From Rhodovulum sp. P5 (GTDB taxonomy: Bacteria; Pseudomonadota; Alphaproteobacteria; Rhodobacterales; Rhodobacteraceae): a stretch of DNA of 64,000 bases. The position numbers and the translations under genes are program-made. The DNA lies in contig NZ_CP015039.1 of NCBI RefSeq assembly GCF_002079305.1, positions 1,385,501 to 1,449,500 on the forward strand, given 5' to 3'. Of this stretch, positions 55,103 to 64,000 are shown piece after piece. Position 1 is the first letter of the stretch; the number at the start of each line of letters is the position of its first letter. The notes beneath the pieces were generated by a model. The model did not search any database, was not told the origin of the DNA, and saw only the letters and a program-made list of their open reading frames with translations.

Positions 55103-58100
55103 TCTGCTTCTCCCCTTCGGGATCGTAGAAGACGGGATTGACGATGCGGGCCTTGACGATACGGCCATCGGTTCGGGTAAAGGCAATCACCTCTCCCGTC
55201 CGCTCCGGCCCGCGGCGGACCAGTCCCATGGCAATCCCCCGCCCCAGTGTGGGCGAGAAATAGGTGGAGGTCACGCGGCCTTGGGTCCTGCGCTGCCCGT
55301 TGGCGTTCATGCCCTCGTCCGCGGCATAGGCCCCGTCGGGCAGCACGCTGCCATCCAGCGTTTCCAGCCCAACCAGCTTCCACCGGTCGGGGTCGGTCAT
55401 GTGCACCCGCTCTTGCGCGCGCTTGCCGATGAAATCGTCCTTCTTCTTCGACACGGCCCAGTCGAGGCCAAGATCCTGCGGGATCACAGTACCGTCGGTT
55501 TCATCCCCGATCATGACAAAGCCTTTCTCGGCGCGCATGATGTGCAGCGCCTCGGTCCCGTAGGGCATCACGCCAAGATCGGCCCCCGCGGCAAGGCAGG
55601 CATCCCAGAACCCGCGGCCGCGGCTGGCGGGCACGGCGACCTCAAAGCTCAACTCACCGGAAAAGGAGATGCGGTAGACACGCGCGGGGACCCCGCCCAA
55701 GTCGCCCTCGGCCCAGCCCATGAAGCTCAATGCCTCTGCCGACAGGTCCATCCCGCCGAGCCGATCCAGCAAGACCCGCGCCTTTGGCCCGACCACGGCC
55801 ACTTGCGCGAATTGCTCGGTCAGGTTGACGACATGCACGTTCAGATCCCACCACTCGGTCTGAAGCCATTCCTCCAGATGCTGGTGCACATGCTCTGCCC
55901 CGCCGGACGTCGTGTGGCAGAGGAAGCTGTCGTCCGACAGCCGCGCCACGACACCGTCATCCATCAGGAAGCCGTTCTCGGAACACATCAGCCCGTAGCG
56001 GCAGCGCCCCGGCTTCAGGGTCGACATCATGTTGGTATAGACGTGGTCCAGGAAGACACCGGCATCCGGCCCCTTCACCAGGATCTTGCCGAGGGTCGAG
56101 GCATCCAGCAGCCCGACATTCTGGCGTGTATTCGTGACCTCGCGCCGAACGGCCTTGGTCACGCTCTCGCCTTTGCGCGGATAGCAATAGGGGCGGCGCC
56201 ACTGGCCCACGGGTTCGAAATGGGCGCCGTTTTCCTCGTGCCAGTCCTGCATGGGGGTGCGGCGCACGGGCTGGAACAGGTTCCCCCGCGCCTCGCCCGC
56301 GATCGCGCCAAAGGTCAGCGGCGTATAGGGCGGGCGGAAGGTCGTCGTGCCGACGCGGGGGATCTCTTCCTCCAGCGCATCGGCCAGCACCGCCAGACCG
56401 TTGATATTGGAAAGCTTGCCCTGATCGGTGGCCATGCCCAGCGTGGTATAGCGCTTGGTGTGCTCGACGCTTTCATACCCCTCGCGCGCGGCAAGCTGGA
56501 CGTCCGACACTTTCACGTCGTTCTGGAAGTCGAGGAACATCTTCATGCGCAACTCGGGCCCGGCCTTGGCCGGTACGATCCATTGCGGCAAGGTCGGCGC
56601 CTCGGCCGGTGCAGCGGCCCAAACCGCGGCGGGTTCAGCGTCATAACCAGCCCCCGATGCCGCGGCGGCCCCCGCCCGCCCGCCATCCAGAAGGCAGGCA
56701 TCATGCTTCAATGCCCCATTGGCCGCCCCCGCGGCATGGACGAACGCCCGCCCGTTATAAGAGGTCGGCGCGCGCTGGGCATCGGGGCGGAACATGGCGT
56801 GCCCCTCATCCCATGTCAGCTTGCCCCCGCAATGGGACCACAGATGCACCGCCGGCGACCAGCCGCCCGACATCGCGACCGCGTCGCATTTGATGACATC
56901 GGTCGGCAAACCGATCCCACCCGCGGGACCGATGCCCACCCCGGTGACGCGGCGGCCCCCCTTCACCTTGACCACCGCCTTGCCGGTCAGCACGCGCAGG
57001 CCCTTGTCCCGCGCTGCCGCGGGCAACGGGCCGTCCGCGGTTGGGCGCAGGTCGAGGATTGCCGGAACCTCCATCCCCGCTTCGACCAGCGTCAGTGCCG
57101 TGCGATAGGCGTCATCGTTGTTGGTCACGATCACGGTCCGCCGACCCGGCGCGACGGCCCAGTTCACCACATAGTCCCGCACCGCCGAGGCCAGCATGAC
57201 CCCCGGCACGTCATTGCCGGGGAAGGACAGCGGCCGTTCGATGGCGCCGCCCGCCGTCACGATCTGGCGGGCGCGGATCTTCCACAGCCGGTGCCGCGGC
57301 CCCGGCAAGTCGGGCGCATGATCGGTCAGGCGTTCATGGGCCAGCACGTAGCCATGATCGTAGACCCCCGCCGCCTGGCAGCGCAGGCGCAGGGCCACAT
57401 TGTCCATTGCCTGAAGCTGCTGCACCGCATCGGCCACCCATGCGTCCGGGGCCTGCCCGTCTATCTCGCCGCCATCCACCGGCGCGCGGCCGCCCCAATG
57501 GGCCGTTTGCTCGACCAGCAGAACCTTTGCACCTGCGCGCCCAGCGACCAGCGCCGCCTGCAAACCGGCCACGCCGCCCCCCACGACCAGAACATCGACA
57601 TGGGCATGGAAATGTTCATATGCATCCGGGTCCGTTTCAGTCGGCGCCTTGCCCAGCCCCGCGGACTGCCGGATCACCGGCTCATACACATGTTTCCAGA
57701 AGGACCGCGGCCAGAGGAACGTCTTGTAGTAGAACCCACCCGGCAGGAACCGGGCCAACCGCGCATTGATCGCCCCGATGTCGAAGGCAAGTGAGGGGAA
57801 GGTGTTCTGGCTTTCCGCACTCAGCCCCTCAAACAGCTCGGTCATCGTGGCGCGTTGGTTCGGCTCGAACCGGCCACGCGTGCCAAGCCCGACCAGCGCG
57901 TTCGGCTCCTCCACGCCCGAGGCGACGATCCCGCGCGGGCGGTGATACTTGAACGACCGCCCGACCAGAACCCGGTCATTGGCCAGAAGGGCCGCGGCCA
58001 GTGTGTCCCCGGCGAACCCGTCATGCTCGGCCCTGTCAAAGGTGAAACGACGCCGCTGGCTGCGGTCGATCAGGCGACCGCCTTCGGGAAGACGAAAACT

Positions 58101-58103
58101 CAT
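55095..58103 (-). CDS. soxA: Sarcosine oxidase alpha subunit
   Basis: A 1002-aa subunit, normal family length. The N-terminal part (about 1-100) contains RSFKYHRPRGIVASG, a 2Fe-2S-ferredoxin-like fold seen in SoxA. Residues about 170-440 form a NAD-binding Rossmann domain (VLVVGGGVAGLQAAL), and the C-terminal half is an aminomethyltransferase/GcvT domain that binds tetrahydrofolate. The complex oxidises sarcosine to glycine, H2O2 and methylene-THF. The start at 58103 overlaps the soxD stop by 4 bp. Upstream in-frame sequence lies inside soxD and is not used. Confidence 0.97.
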   Translation of the reverse strand: MSFRLPEGGRLIDRSQRRRFTFDRAEHDGFAGDTLAAALLANDRVLVGRSFKYHRPRGIVASGVEEPNALVGLGTRGRFEPNQRATMTELFEGLSAESQNTFPSLAFDIGAINARLARFLPGGFYYKTFLWPRSFWKHVYEPVIRQSAGLGKAPTETDPDAYEHFHAHVDVLVVGGGVAGLQAALVAGRAGAKVLLVEQTAHWGGRAPVDGGEIDGQAPDAWVADAVQQLQAMDNVALRLRCQAAGVYDHGYVLAHERLTDHAPDLPGPRHRLWKIRARQIVTAGGAIERPLSFPGNDVPGVMLASAVRDYVVNWAVAPGRRTVIVTNNDDAYRTALTLVEAGMEVPAILDLRPTADGPLPAAARDKGLRVLTGKAVVKVKGGRRVTGVGIGPAGGIGLPTDVIKCDAVAMSGGWSPAVHLWSHCGGKLTWDEGHAMFRPDAQRAPTSYNGRAFVHAAGAANGALKHDACLLDGGRAGAAAASGAGYDAEPAAVWAAAPAEAPTLPQWIVPAKAGPELRMKMFLDFQNDVKVSDVQLAAREGYESVEHTKRYTTLGMATDQGKLSNINGLAVLADALEEEIPRVGTTTFRPPYTPLTFGAIAGEARGNLFQPVRRTPMQDWHEENGAHFEPVGQWRRPYCYPRKGESVTKAVRREVTNTRQNVGLLDASTLGKILVKGPDAGVFLDHVYTNMMSTLKPGRCRYGLMCSENGFLMDDGVVARLSDDSFLCHTTSGGAEHVHQHLEEWLQTEWWDLNVHVVNLTEQFAQVAVVGPKARVLLDRLGGMDLSAEALSFMGWAEGDLGGVPARVYRISFSGELSFEVAVPASRGRGFWDACLAAGADLGVMPYGTEALHIMRAEKGFVMIGDETDGTVIPQDLGLDWAVSKKKDDFIGKRAQERVHMTDPDRWKLVGLETLDGSVLPDGAYAADEGMNANGQRRTQGRVTSTYFSPTLGRGIAMGLVRRGPERTGEVIAFTRTDGRIVKARIVNPVFYDPEGEKQNV

Positions 58104-58429
58104 GCCTCTGCCCCCCAAACAAAGTCGGGATACCTGACGGCGATGGCGTCCAGAATGTCCCGCGGCGGGGCGCTCACCTGCGCGGGATAGGTTCCGAAGA
58201 CCTCCAGCGTGACGGTGTCGCGCGCGGCGTGAAACCACTTCCCGCAACCACGGGCGTGGCGCCAGCGTTCAAAGTGAACGCCCTTTGGGTTTTGTCGGTG
58301 GAAAAGATAGGCCTCAAACGCCGCGTCGTCAGAGCCGGGGCCCCGACGCGTCAAATGCGCCTCGCCCCCGGGGGCGAGTTCGGTCTCATCAACGGCAGCG
58401 CCGCAATACGGACAAGTCAGCAGAAGCAT
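58100..58429 (-). CDS. soxD: Sarcosine oxidase delta subunit
   Basis: A 109-aa protein with the SoxD zinc site: Cys6 and Cys9 in TCPYCG, and His58/Cys62 in WRHARGCGKWF. It is a structural subunit of the alpha-beta-gamma-delta sarcosine oxidase. It overlaps soxA by 4 bp. Confidence 0.96.
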   Translation of the reverse strand: MLLLTCPYCGAAVDETELAPGGEAHLTRRGPGSDDAAFEAYLFHRQNPKGVHFERWRHARGCGKWFHAARDTVTLEVFGTYPAQVSAPPRDILDAIAVRYPDFVWGAEA

Positions 58430-58486
58430 CGCGCCCCCTTTGCCTGAGAATCGATCAGACGTTCGGGGGCGCGGTCTGCGGCCCCC

Positions 58487-58654
58487 TTATTCCTCGGGAA
58501 GCGGGTAGACCTGAACGGTCTGGTCTTCAGACCCGCTGTAGACGTTGGCCACAATGACGCCCAGCGCGATCGGGACGAGGATCCCGCCGACAAGGGCGAT
58601 CCACTTCGCGGCGGACGCGGGCACCAGTACTTCGTGATCGTTGTTGTCAGACAT
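58487..58654 (-). CDS. Single-span membrane peptide (55 aa) inside the sarcosine oxidase locus
   Basis: A 55-aa protein: short acidic N-terminus (MSDNNDHEVLVPASA), one hydrophobic span (about 17-38, WIALVGGILVPIALGVIVA), and a short C-terminal tail ending in PLPEE. GGAGAG lies 8 bases before the ATG. It sits between soxB and soxD on the same strand, 57 bp before soxD. I do not recognise a family. It may anchor or associate the oxidase with the membrane, or be unrelated; that is inference from position. Confidence 0.65.
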   Translation of the reverse strand: MSDNNDHEVLVPASAAKWIALVGGILVPIALGVIVANVYSGSEDQTVQVYPLPEE

Positions 58655-58889
58655 GCGCGGCTCTCCGATTTGCGTTTGGGGCAACTTATTCGAACCGCGG
58701 AAAGGGTCAAGGCGACCAAACGCCCGGAAAGCCCCTCTGCGACACCGAAGCCCACACCCGGGGAAGCTAGGGTCGCGTGGTTAACGGGGTATGAAGAGCG
58801 GTTGTCCGTCGGACGGGCGAAGGCAAGCACTCCTCGCGTTCGGGCGCACGCTTTTCTCGGCCCACGGCAGGTACGATCAGCGGGTCGCA

Positions 58890-60143
58890 TCAATGCGCCA
58901 CCCCCGCCGCCACGCTTTCGTCGACGAAGCGGCCCTCGCGGAACCGCTCAAGCCCGAATCCGGCGGTCAGCGGCCCGGGTTCGCCCTTGGCCACCAGTTC
59001 CGCCATGGCCCAGCCCGATCCGGGGATCGCCTTGAACCCGCCCGTGCCCCAGCCGCAATTGATGAAGCAGTTTCCAAGGGGCGTCTTCGACAGGATGGGA
59101 GAGCGGTCCCCGGTCATGTCGACGATCCCGCCCCATTGCCGCAACATCTTCAGCCGCGTGATGATCGGGAAGGTTTCGCAGAGCGCGCGCACGGTTTCCT
59201 CGATATGGTGAAAGCTGCCGCGCTGGGTGTAGTTGTTGAACCCGTCCGCGCCGCCACCGATCACCATCTCGCCCTTGTCGGACTGGCTCATATAGCCGTG
59301 CACGGTGTTGGCCATCACGACGACATCCATGCAGGGCTTGATCGGTTCGGACACCAGCGCCTGCAGCGCGACTGACTCGATGGGCAGCCGGAAACCCGCC
59401 ATCTCGGCCAGAACGCCGGAATGCCCGGCAACCACGATGGCAAGCTTGCCGCAGCCGATGGTGCCCTTCGTCGTCTCCACGCCCGTCACCTGCCCGCCGG
59501 TCTGGCGGATCGCCGTCACCTCACATTGCTGGAGGATATCCATCCCCATGTCGGAACAGGCCCGCGCATAGCCCCACGCCACTGCATCGTGCCGGGCCGT
59601 CCCGCCGCGGGGCTGCCACAGCGCGCCCAGAACCGGATAGCGCGGCCCGTCGATATTGATGATCGGCACGATCTCTTTCACCCGCTGCGCATCGACATAT
59701 TCGGTCGGGATGCCCTGGAGTACATTGGCATGGGCCGTCCGCTTCCAGCCGCGTACCTCATGTTCCGTCTGCGCCAGCATCAGAACGCCGCGGGGGCTGA
59801 ACATGACGTTGTAATTCAGATCCTGGCTGAGCGTCTCATACAGGCTCCGCGCCTTCTCATAGATCGCGGCCGAAGGGTCCTGCAGGTAGTTGGACCGGAT
59901 GATCGTGGTGTTCCGCCCGGTGTTGCCACCGCCAAGCCAGCCCTTCTCGATCACCGCGACATTGCGAATCCCGAACCGGCGCCCAAGGTAATAGGCCGTC
60001 GCAAGACCGTGCCCGCCGGCGCCCACCACGATCACATCGTAGTGAGACTTCGGCGCGGGAGAGCGCCACGCCCGGGCCCATCCGCTGTGATAGCGGGCGG
60101 CTTCGCGGGCGATGGCAAAGGCGGAATAACGTCTGGTGGCCAC
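58890..60143 (-). CDS. soxB: Sarcosine oxidase beta subunit
   Basis: A 417-aa FAD/FMN-binding subunit of the DAO superfamily. GAGGHG (41-46) is the FAD dinucleotide-binding loop. The TARHDAVAWGYA segment (182-193) supplies His185, the residue that covalently binds FMN in sarcosine oxidases. It carries the site of sarcosine oxidation. It is first in the sox locus. The 235 bp after its stop hold no gene before the 55-aa membrane peptide. Confidence 0.97.
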   Translation of the reverse strand: MATRRYSAFAIAREAARYHSGWARAWRSPAPKSHYDVIVVGAGGHGLATAYYLGRRFGIRNVAVIEKGWLGGGNTGRNTTIIRSNYLQDPSAAIYEKARSLYETLSQDLNYNVMFSPRGVLMLAQTEHEVRGWKRTAHANVLQGIPTEYVDAQRVKEIVPIINIDGPRYPVLGALWQPRGGTARHDAVAWGYARACSDMGMDILQQCEVTAIRQTGGQVTGVETTKGTIGCGKLAIVVAGHSGVLAEMAGFRLPIESVALQALVSEPIKPCMDVVVMANTVHGYMSQSDKGEMVIGGGADGFNNYTQRGSFHHIEETVRALCETFPIITRLKMLRQWGGIVDMTGDRSPILSKTPLGNCFINCGWGTGGFKAIPGSGWAMAELVAKGEPGPLTAGFGLERFREGRFVDESVAAGVAH

Positions 60144-60260
60144 GAACGACTCCCCTTGGATTGAAGGCCCGGCAGGCTCCTTAATGCCGGGTCAGCGGGT
60201 TTTCACTCTGCCCGACAGCGGCATCACATCAAAAGAACGCGACATGGGCGGCGGGGGCAA

Positions 60261-60296
60261 GGGGCCATTGGCGCTTTCCCCTTTCGCAATGGGCCC
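60261..60296 (+). repeat. Hairpin in the ccmI leader
   Basis: GGGCCATTG and CAATGGGCCC can pair with one bulge around a 17-nt loop, ending 43 bp before the ccmI ATG. It lies in the 195-bp divergent region between soxB and ccmI; its role is unknown. Confidence 0.3.
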
Positions 60297-60338
60297 ACGC
60301 GTAATAGAGCGGCGGTCACAACGAAGGAGGGGGAGCGC

Positions 60339-61577
60339 ATGATATTCACGCTCGTCGCAATCGGCCTTGCCGCGGTGATCGCGGCCCTGCTGACACTGAC
60401 GCTGATCCGCGGCCGGAGCGGCGATGAGCCGGCGGCCGCCTATGACCTGCGCGTCTATCGCGAACAGTTGCAGGAGGTCGAACGCGATCTTGCCCGCGGC
60501 GTGATCACCGAGGACGAGGCCGCGCGTATCCGCACCGAAGTCTCCCGCCGGGTGTTGGAGGCCGACCGCAAGCTGAAGGCGCAGCAAAACGGCGGAAAGG
60601 CACCGCAGATGACCAGCCTTGTTGCCGGAACGGTCGTGCTGACCGCGCTGATCGGCGGCACCTGGATCGTCTATACCGGCACCGGCATGCCGGGTTACGC
60701 TGACCAACCGCTGAAACAGCGGATGGCAGAGGCGGCCCATCTGCGGGAAACCCGCCCCTCACAGGCCCGGGCGGAGGCAGAGGCCCCGCCGATCCCCGGG
60801 ATCGATCCGCCCAGCCCCGAACATCTGGAACTGGTGGAAAAGCTGCGCGCCGTCGTGGCAGAGCGGCAGGACGACCTGCGCGGGTTCCTGCTTCTGGCCC
60901 GGAACGAGGCGGCGCTTGGCAATTTCGCCGCCGCCCACAAGGCACAGGCTCGCGCCATCGAGCTCAAGAACGGCCGCGCGACCGCCGAAGACTATGCCAC
61001 CCAGGCCGACATGATGGTCCTTGCCGCGGGTGGCTATGTCTCTCCAGAGGCCGAGACGGTCCTTGAACGGGCGCTGAACCGCAACCCGCGGGAAGGCATC
61101 GCCCTCTATTACTGGGGCCTGATGCATATCCAGACCGGCCGCCCCGACATCGCCTTCCGTGTCTGGCGGGAACTGCTGTCGATCTCGGGGCCAGACGACC
61201 CGTGGCTCACGCCCGTCCGCCGGGAGATACGAGAACTCGCCTGGTACGCCGGCGACAATGACTACCAATTGCCCCCCCTGCCCGGCGCGGGTGCTGTTCG
61301 CGGCCCCTCGGCCGAAGACATGGCCAATGCCGCCGAAATGACCCCCGAACAGCGGCAGGAGATGATCTCGAACATGGTCGCCAACCTGTCCGACCGGCTG
61401 GCCCGCGAAGGCGGCGGCCCGCGCGAATGGGCGCAACTGATCAACGCGCTGGGCGTGCTTGGCGACACCGATCAGGCGGGCCGTATCTGGGCCGAGGCGA
61501 AACAGGTCTTCGCCGCCAAGCCCGAGGCGCTGGCGACGGTCCGGGCAGCGGCGCAATCGGCGGGCGTGGCCGAGTGA
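60339..61577 (+). CDS. ccmI: Cytochrome c maturation protein CcmI
   Basis: A 412-aa protein with two N-terminal membrane spans (about 1-23 and 92-112) separated by a coiled-coil loop, then a periplasmic TPR-rich region (about 150-340). CcmI holds apocytochrome c for heme ligation by CcmFH. A strong AAGGAGGGGGAG precedes the ATG. Phototrophic Rhodobacterales depend on this system for cytochrome c2 and bc1. Its stop overlaps the ruvX GTG start (GTGA). Confidence 0.93.
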   Translation: MIFTLVAIGLAAVIAALLTLTLIRGRSGDEPAAAYDLRVYREQLQEVERDLARGVITEDEAARIRTEVSRRVLEADRKLKAQQNGGKAPQMTSLVAGTVVLTALIGGTWIVYTGTGMPGYADQPLKQRMAEAAHLRETRPSQARAEAEAPPIPGIDPPSPEHLELVEKLRAVVAERQDDLRGFLLLARNEAALGNFAAAHKAQARAIELKNGRATAEDYATQADMMVLAAGGYVSPEAETVLERALNRNPREGIALYYWGLMHIQTGRPDIAFRVWRELLSISGPDDPWLTPVRREIRELAWYAGDNDYQLPPLPGAGAVRGPSAEDMANAAEMTPEQRQEMISNMVANLSDRLAREGGGPREWAQLINALGVLGDTDQAGRIWAEAKQVFAAKPEALATVRAAAQSAGVAE

Positions 61578-62053
61578 GCGTTGCCGACAGCCCGGAAGAG
61601 TTCGCCACCGCCCTGCCCGCGGGGCGCGCGCTGATCGGCCTCGACTTCGGGGAAAAGACCATCGGCGTTGCGGTCTCCGATACGCTCTGGTCGGTGGCCA
61701 CGCCGCTGGAGACGATCCGGCGGAAGAAATTCACCCTTGATGCCGCCCGTGTTCTGGACATCGCCGATCACCGCAGCGCCGGTGGCCTCGTCCTCGGCCT
61801 GCCCCGCAATATGGATGGCAGCGAAGGTCCCCGCTGCCAGTCCACCCGCGCCTTTGCCCGTAACCTCTCCCGCCTCACGGACCTGCCCATCGGCTTTTGG
61901 GATGAGCGCCTGTCCACCGTCGCCGCCGAACGCGCGCTGCTGGAGGCCGACACCTCGCGTCGGCGCCGGGCAGAGGTCATTGACCACGTGGCCGCCGGCT
62001 ATATCCTTCAGGGCATGCTGGACCGGCTCCGCCATCTGAGACCTCCCCTATGA
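61574..62053 (+). CDS. ruvX: RuvX/YqgF-type putative pre-16S rRNA nuclease
   Basis: A 159-aa RNase H-fold protein. LIGLDFGEKTIGVAVSD (about 18-34) holds the first catalytic Asp, VLGLPRNMDGSEG lies near 75, WDERLSTVAAERAL near 112 carries Glu, and the C-terminal DHVAAGYILQ the last Asp. It helps finish the 16S rRNA 5' end. The start is a GTG overlapping the ccmI stop; the reading frame is open further upstream inside ccmI. Its own stop overlaps the next gene (ATGA). Confidence 0.93.
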   Translation: MSVADSPEEFATALPAGRALIGLDFGEKTIGVAVSDTLWSVATPLETIRRKKFTLDAARVLDIADHRSAGGLVLGLPRNMDGSEGPRCQSTRAFARNLSRLTDLPIGFWDERLSTVAAERALLEADTSRRRRAEVIDHVAAGYILQGMLDRLRHLRPPL

Positions 62054-62229
62054 CAACACCTGCCATCGAGACCCCCTGTGTCCAGATCTGCAATGTCGAC
62101 CGTGAAAGCCGGCTTTGCATCGGTTGCCTGCGCTCCATCGATGAAATCGCCGCATGGACGCGGATGAGCCCCGAAGAGCGCCGCCGGGTGATGGACGATC
62201 TTCCCGGCCGCAGCCTGCCCCAACGCTGA
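62050..62229 (+). CDS. DUF1289 domain protein
   Basis: A 59-aa protein (MTTPAIETPCVQICNVDRES...) with four Cys at positions 10, 14, 23 and 26 (CxxxC and CxxC), the invariant spacing of the DUF1289 family, followed by a basic helical RMSPEERRRVM segment. It probably binds a metal or Fe-S centre. The ATG overlaps the ruvX stop by four bases, so ccmI-ruvX-DUF1289 form a coupled unit. The function is unknown. Confidence 0.92.
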   Translation: MTTPAIETPCVQICNVDRESRLCIGCLRSIDEIAAWTRMSPEERRRVMDDLPGRSLPQR

Positions 62230-62308
62230 CGGCCTGCGCCCGCCTGCCCCTTCTTCTTGGCCCAAATACCCCTATGCGGCTGCCCGCAACCGGCTCAGGT
62301 CGCGGGGA

Positions 62309-63134
62309 TCAGAGCCCCAGCGCCTTCCGCAGCATGTTGCCGGCCACGACAATCGCAAAGAACGCAAACACCCGCCGCAGCGGTTTCGGGTCCAGCCGAT
62401 GGGCAAGGCGCGCCCCCAAAGGCGCAGTCAGCAGCGTCATCGCGATGACAACGGCGAAGGCCGGAAGGTTGACCGCCCCAAGGGTAACGGGCGGCCGCAC
62501 CGCGTCGGGGATCGTGACCAGCGTGAAGCTCAGAACCGACGGCACGGCGATCAGAACGCCGAAACCCGCCGCCGTCGCCACCGCCTTGTGGATCGGCTTG
62601 CCGTACAATGTCATCAGCGGCACGCCGAACATGCCCCCCCCCGATCCCCATCAGAACGGCCAGAAAGCCCACGGTCATCGAAATTGCCAGCCGCGGCAGG
62701 CCCACGGGCATCGCATCGCCGAAGCGCCAGTCCTGCCGCCCAAAAGCCAGGTAGAGCCCCGCGCCGACCCCCAGAACACCGAATATCCCCTGCAGGACCA
62801 CCGACCGCAGCATGGCCGCCACCAGAACGCCGATAACAGCCCCGATCGCGATACCGGGCGCCCAGCCCCGCAGAACCGCCCAGTCCACCGCCCCCTTGCG
62901 ATTGTGGGACAGCACGGACCGGACAGAGGTGACGATAATCGTGGCCAGCGACGTGGCAAGGCAGACCTGCATCAGCTGCGGGCTGTCATAGCCCAGCGCC
63001 GAAAACGCATAGAAGAAGGCCGGGACAAGGATCAGCCCGCCGCCGACGCCCAAAAGCCCGGCAAGCAGACCGGCAAAGGCCCCGATGGCCAGCAACATCG
63101 CCAGAAGCGAAAGCAGAAGGGGGATGTCGGGCAT
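62309..63134 (-). pseudogene. TauE/SafE-family sulfite/anion permease, frameshifted at a G9 run
   Basis: The N-terminal 170 codons (MPDIPLLLSLLAMLLAIGAF..., with GLLGVGGGLILVPAF) and a second frame (MFGVPLMTLYGKPIHKAVATAA..., ending at 62309) together give one complete TauE/SafE permease of about 274 aa with eight membrane spans. The break is at a run of nine C on the plus strand (62634-62642), where the conserved GIGGG-MFGVP needs eight. The total of 826 bp is one base over a whole number of codons. Either a homopolymer sequencing error, a real inactivation or a phase-variable tract; the protein is otherwise intact. Confidence 0.85.
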
Positions 63135-63198
63135 GCGGGCGCTCCCGTAATTCGGATGCCCGCCCTATAGCCACCCCAGACTGCGGGGACCAGCGCGA

Positions 63199-64000
63199 TC
63201 AGGCCGCCCGCGGCAGTTGGGCCAGGGCGTCGTCCAGGACCTCCAGCCCCGCCTGCGGGCGCGTCGCCCCTTCGGAAAGAACCCGCCGCCACGCCCGCGC
63301 CCCCGGCTGACCGGAAAACAGCCCCAGCATATGGCGCGTGACCGAATGCAGCCGCCCGCCGCCGGCCAGATGGCGGGCGATATAGGGCTTCATCTCTTCG
63401 GCGACCTGCCGCGCGGTCTTGCGCCCCGGCTGGCCAAAGATCACCTCGTCCGCGCCCAGCAGGATCTCTGCGGGGTCGTTATAGGCCGCGCGCCCGATCA
63501 TCACCCCGTCCATCCCTGCGGCAAGCTGGGCCTGTGCTTCGGGCAGGGATTCGATCCCCCCGTTAATCGACAGATGCAGGTCGGGGAAGTCCCGTTTCAT
63601 CGCATGCACAAGCGCATAGTCCAACGGCGGAACGTCCCGGTTTTCCTTCGGGCTCAGCCCCTGCAGCCATGCCTTTCGGGCGTGGATCGTGAACCGCGTC
63701 ACGCCAGCGGCCCGCACGGTCTGCAGAATGGCGGGCAAGACCTCGGCCGGGTCCTGATCGTCCACGCCGATCCGGCATTTCACCGTCACCTCGACCGAAC
63801 CCGCCGCGCGCATCGCGGCCACGCAGTCGGCCACCAGGTCCGGCGTCTTCATCAGAACCGCGCCGAACGTCCCCGATTGAACGCGGTCCGACGGGCAGCC
63901 GACATTCAGGTTGACCTCGTCATATCCTTCCTCGCAACACATGCGGGTGGCTTCGGCAAGCTCTGCCGGATCGGACCCGCCAAGTTGCACGGCCACCGGA
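63199..64000 (-). CDS. dusA: tRNA-dihydrouridine synthase A (5' end outside window)
   Basis: Partial: the C-terminal 266 codons, with the start beyond the right edge; the GTG near 63996 is internal. It contains VQLGGSDPAELAEA, the catalytic Cys in NLNVGCPSDRVQSG, FTIHARKAWLQGLSPKENR (FMN/tRNA contacts typical of DusA) and GRAAYNDP. It reduces specific uridines in the tRNA D-loop with FMN and NADPH. Confidence 0.95.
   Translation of the reverse strand, partial: PVAVQLGGSDPAELAEATRMCCEEGYDEVNLNVGCPSDRVQSGTFGAVLMKTPDLVADCVAAMRAAGSVEVTVKCRIGVDDQDPAEVLPAILQTVRAAGVTRFTIHARKAWLQGLSPKENRDVPPLDYALVHAMKRDFPDLHLSINGGIESLPEAQAQLAAGMDGVMIGRAAYNDPAEILLGADEVIFGQPGRKTARQVAEEMKPYIARHLAGGGRLHSVTRHMLGLFSGQPGARAWRRVLSEGATRPQAGLEVLDDALAQLPRAA

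Noticed and set aside
54909-57794. A 961-codon open frame on the plus strand
   Set aside because: Antisense to soxG and soxA; composition is typical of a shadow frame, with no start signal or recognisable domain.

Overview
The window is high-GC chromosomal DNA from a phototrophic member of the Rhodobacterales (Alphaproteobacteria). The strongest evidence is a pucBAC light-harvesting 2 operon with PpsR-type and RegA/PrrA-type operator motifs. Supporting evidence is two VPLPA-CTERM secreted proteins, the lptF-lptG-lptD-surA-pdxA-rsmA string, a lipoyl-fused pyruvate dehydrogenase E1 beta gene, and a four-subunit sarcosine oxidase locus. I see no rRNA, tRNA, insertion sequence, prophage or CRISPR array. 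Genes are densely packed on both strands, with many 1-8 bp start/stop overlaps.

Layout. 1-3.2 kb: tamB (cut by the left edge) and tamA, outer-membrane assembly. 3.3-6.3 kb: pucC, pucA and pucB on the minus strand. A 409-bp control region separates them from a divergent, unrecognised 109-codon gene with a strong terminator, followed by a 40-codon gene. 6.4-13.4 kb: ndk, an ABC-F ATPase, a VPLPA-CTERM protein, a MarC-family protein, a retropepsin-like protease, holC, a VOC protein and pepA. 13.6-21 kb: lptF-lptG-lptD-surA-pdxA-rsmA, a tightly coupled envelope, vitamin B6 and ribosome operon. 21-24.5 kb: a DUF4167 protein, prmC-prfA, a small membrane protein and a DUF1499 protein. 24.5-35.2 kb: speB, mazG, an orphan Fe3+-binding periplasmic protein with a striking operator region, a nucleoside hydrolase, selO, an NhaP-type antiporter, zntB, a Fur/Mur regulator, an EamA permease and enolase. 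35.2-43.2 kb: a small orphan gene, a cupin, anmK, tyrS, a large beta-helix/RTX-like VPLPA-CTERM protein, two tandem cyclophilins, pgk and a FtsB-like protein. 43.3-48.5 kb: pdhA-pdhB-pdhC, a 74-aa protein and an XRE regulator. 48.5-54.5 kb: prfB, PBP1A, an amidase and superoxide dismutase. 54.5-60.1 kb: sarcosine oxidase soxB-orf-soxD-soxA-soxG. 60.3-64 kb: ccmI, ruvX, a DUF1289 protein, a frameshifted TauE/SafE permease and dusA (cut by the right edge).

The most unusual features are in the puc region. The LH2 alpha chain has His at position 45, where known B850 proteins have Tyr or Trp. The divergent 109-aa gene shares the puc control region and is a candidate accessory light-harvesting factor. 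Two genes are frameshifted as assembled: pdhB between its lipoyl and E1-beta parts, and the TauE permease at a run of nine G. Other notable items are a perfect palindrome abutting the marC-like start codon, paired operators before the iron-binding protein gene, and a 55-aa membrane peptide inside the sarcosine oxidase locus.
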